NCBI RefSeq assembly: GCF_006864365.1
Contig: NZ_QHLJ01000010.1
Span: 1 to 56,859 of the forward strand
Origin: Campylobacter sp. MIT 99-7217
Lineage (GTDB): Bacteria > Campylobacterota > Campylobacteria > Campylobacterales > Campylobacteraceae
Length of the DNA: 56,859 nucleotides
Direction: 5' to 3'
Positions 55,718-56,859 of the stretch are shown here, in pieces. Position 1 is the stretch's first letter; every line of letters begins with the position of its first letter. The notes beneath the pieces were generated by a model that was given only the letters and a program-made list of their open reading frames with translations, had not been told where the DNA came from and searched no databases. Both the position numbers and the translations under genes were made by a program.

Positions 55718-56539
55718 GTGTCTCAAATTTGGCGGTTTATTAAGGAGTTGCGAGATAAGGAACTTTTTATTTATTCGGCAGCTTTAAGTTTTTATACTAT
55801 GCTTTCTTTGATACCGATTTTATTTGTGTGCTTTTCTATCTTTACCCAAATTCCAAGTTTTAAGGTGTATTATACAAAGATCAAGGGTTTGATTTTTAAC
55901 TTCTTGATCCCAGCACAACAAGATCTTATCTCTACTTATCTTGATACCTTTTTAAAAAATAGCGTAAATTTAGGTATAGTTGGGCTTGTGGCTACCGCTT
56001 TTACAACCTTAGCCTTTTTTTCAAGCTATGATTTTGTGGTTAATCGTATCACAAAAAATGAACCCAAAACCCTTTGGCAAAGTATAAGCACGCATTGGAC
56101 CTTGATAACGCTCACTCCTTTAGGGCTTGGGCTTAGTTTTTATATATCAAACTATATTCAAAAGACCTTAGATGATTTTGAGGTGGGATTTAACTTTTTT
56201 GAAATTTTGCCCTTTGTTATCATTTGGGCTTTGTTTTTTGTCTCGTTTTCTAGCTCTTCTGCAAAATCAAAGCTTAAAATTCTAGCTCTTACTTCTTTTG
56301 GAAGTTCGATGATATGGTATATCAGTAAAAATATTTTTGTGTATTATGTCGTGTATAATAAAACTTATACAAATATCTATGGCTCTTTTTCTACACTTTT
56401 GTTTTTCTTTGTGTGGATTTATATTTCTTGGGTGATTTATCTTTATGGCTTGAAGTTTTGTCATCTTTTAAGCAATACTCAAGATGATGAAGTAAAACCA
56501 AGAAAGCTTACAACTAAAAAGTCTAGGAAAATACACTGA
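55718..56539 (+). CDS. YihY/BrkB-family inner-membrane protein
   Basis: 273 aa with about six membrane segments. The start is GTG 55718 behind AAAGGA; nearby ATG codons are out of frame. The family signature LFIYSAALSFYTMLSLIPILFV opens the protein, and the C-terminal part has SFGSSMIWYISKNIFVYYV and YGSFSTLLFFFVWIYISW. It was once called RNase BN, but that activity belongs to another protein; YihY function is unknown. The tail is Lys-rich and cytoplasmic. Confidence 0.92.
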   Translation: MSQIWRFIKELRDKELFIYSAALSFYTMLSLIPILFVCFSIFTQIPSFKVYYTKIKGLIFNFLIPAQQDLISTYLDTFLKNSVNLGIVGLVATAFTTLAFFSSYDFVVNRITKNEPKTLWQSISTHWTLITLTPLGLGLSFYISNYIQKTLDDFEVGFNFFEILPFVIIWALFFVSFSSSSAKSKLKILALTSFGSSMIWYISKNIFVYYVVYNKTYTNIYGSFSTLLFFFVWIYISWVIYLYGLKFCHLLSNTQDDEVKPRKLTTKKSRKIH

Positions 56540-56605
56540 TTTTATTATTTTCTACTCTTATTTTCTTCATTTCTCAATGAATGCATTTGTGTATATAAAT
56601 TTAAA

Positions 56606-56633
56606 GATAATTTAAGTATCATAAGCTTATAAT
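56606..56633 (+). promoter_or_regulatory. Fur-box-like site and -10 box of the receptor gene
   Basis: GATAATTTAAGTATC (56606-56620) is an imperfect palindrome like the Fur repeat, and TATAAT follows at 56628-56633, 45 bases before the ATG. Iron control would fit a TonB-dependent receptor. Confidence 0.4.
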
Positions 56634-56677
56634 TCTATCTTAGTTTTTATAATTTTTATCAAAATAAAAGGAGTTTC

Positions 56678-56859
56678 ATGGATATTCAAAAGAAAATTTG
56701 TTTTTCTATCGTTCTTTCTTCTTTGCTTTTTGCAGAAACAAATACTACGATAGAAAATGGGGGGGGGGGGCTTCAACTTATAAGCTTGATGCTTCTGTTG
56801 TAAATGCAAATGCCTTTGCTTATCAATCAGGACAAGAAATAAACTCCCAAACTTTAAAA
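56678..56859 (+). CDS. TonB-dependent receptor, 5' end, phase-OFF
   Basis: ATG 56678 behind AAAAGGAG opens a signal peptide (ICFSIVLSSLLFAE). After codon 27 comes a 12-G run. As read, translation ends at TAA 56798-56800 (about 40 aa). With 13 or 10 G, the frame stays open to the window edge and reads ASTYKLDASVVNANAFAYQ, which resembles the start of a TonB-dependent receptor plug domain (Lys-Leu-Asp then Val-Val). Eleven G also gives an early stop. The receptor family is inferred from this short segment and the Fur-like site. The gene continues beyond the window. Confidence 0.6.
56759..56770 (+). repeat. Poly-G tract (12 G) in the receptor gene, OFF
   Basis: Twelve G directly after codon AAT. 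The reading frame is closed with 12 and 11 G and open with 13 or 10 G. Confidence 0.9.

Noticed and set aside
1-56859. CRISPR array, prophage, insertion sequence or integrase
   Set aside because: No regularly spaced repeats, transposase, integrase or phage structural gene was seen, and both tRNA genes are intact without a nearby integrase.

Overview
The window is AT-rich, densely packed chromosomal DNA from a Campylobacter, most likely a thermotolerant species near the C. jejuni/C. upsaliensis group. The RacRS two-component pair sits between dnaJ and recR, the FTR1-p19 iron locus is complete, and conserved neighbour pairs such as metE-metF, hemB-ribA-rsmG, rpe-dnaQ and the heptose genes are present. 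Gene blocks known from C. jejuni occur here in a different order. Poly-G tracts of 11-12 bases mark three contingency genes, as is typical of the genus. I see no IS element, prophage or CRISPR array.

Layout. (1) 1-8.8 kb: tRNA-Val and tRNA-Lys on the minus strand. Then a methionine block: a Met/Cys-rich leader peptide with alternative RNA hairpins, a 2OG-Fe(II) oxygenase, a MetQ-type binding protein, metE and metF. A ModE-like regulator and thiG-thiH-thiE follow, without thiS or thiF. (2) 8.8-17.3 kb: a 58-aa protein, then a Fur-box-preceded iron locus (FTR1 permease, p19, a DUF2318/YHS membrane protein, two FtsX-type permeases, an ABC ATPase and two thioredoxin-fold lipoproteins). (3) 17.3-24.6 kb: an agmatine deiminase, then on the minus strand gmhB-hldD-hldE-gmhA followed by a GtrB-type glycosyltransferase, a DUF6056 membrane protein and GtrA. 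The glycosyltransferase starts with an 11-G tract that is in frame (ON). (4) 24.7-31.5 kb: cytochrome c, DUF3737, PatB, dnaJ, racRS, recR, lolA. (5) 31.7-45 kb: secA, a LolC/E permease, CreD, rsmG, ribA, hemB, a hexapeptide acyltransferase with a 12-G tract (alternative C-terminus), argF, a DASS carrier and a HemN-type enzyme. (6) 45-50 kb: an Fe-S oxidoreductase and hypBCDEA without hypF. (7) 50-56.9 kb: cupin, DnaQ-like exonuclease, rpe, rpmB, DUF465 protein, a soluble CZB chemoreceptor, Nudix hydrolase, a frameshifted DctA-type symporter, a YihY-type protein, and the start of a TonB-dependent receptor turned OFF by a 12-G tract.

How it fits together. The first block makes and recaptures methionine, and its leader looks like a methionine-sensing cis element. 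The iron locus moves iron across the inner membrane with redox helpers. The heptose operon supplies ADP-heptose for LOS, and its tail is a Gtr-like three-gene module whose first gene is switched by a poly-G tract. A second poly-G gene is wedged between hemB and argF, and its full-length reading frame would end on the argF start codon. The most novel-looking items are the Met leader with its competing hairpins, the phase-variable Gtr module on the heptose operon, and the argF-coupled phase-variable acyltransferase.
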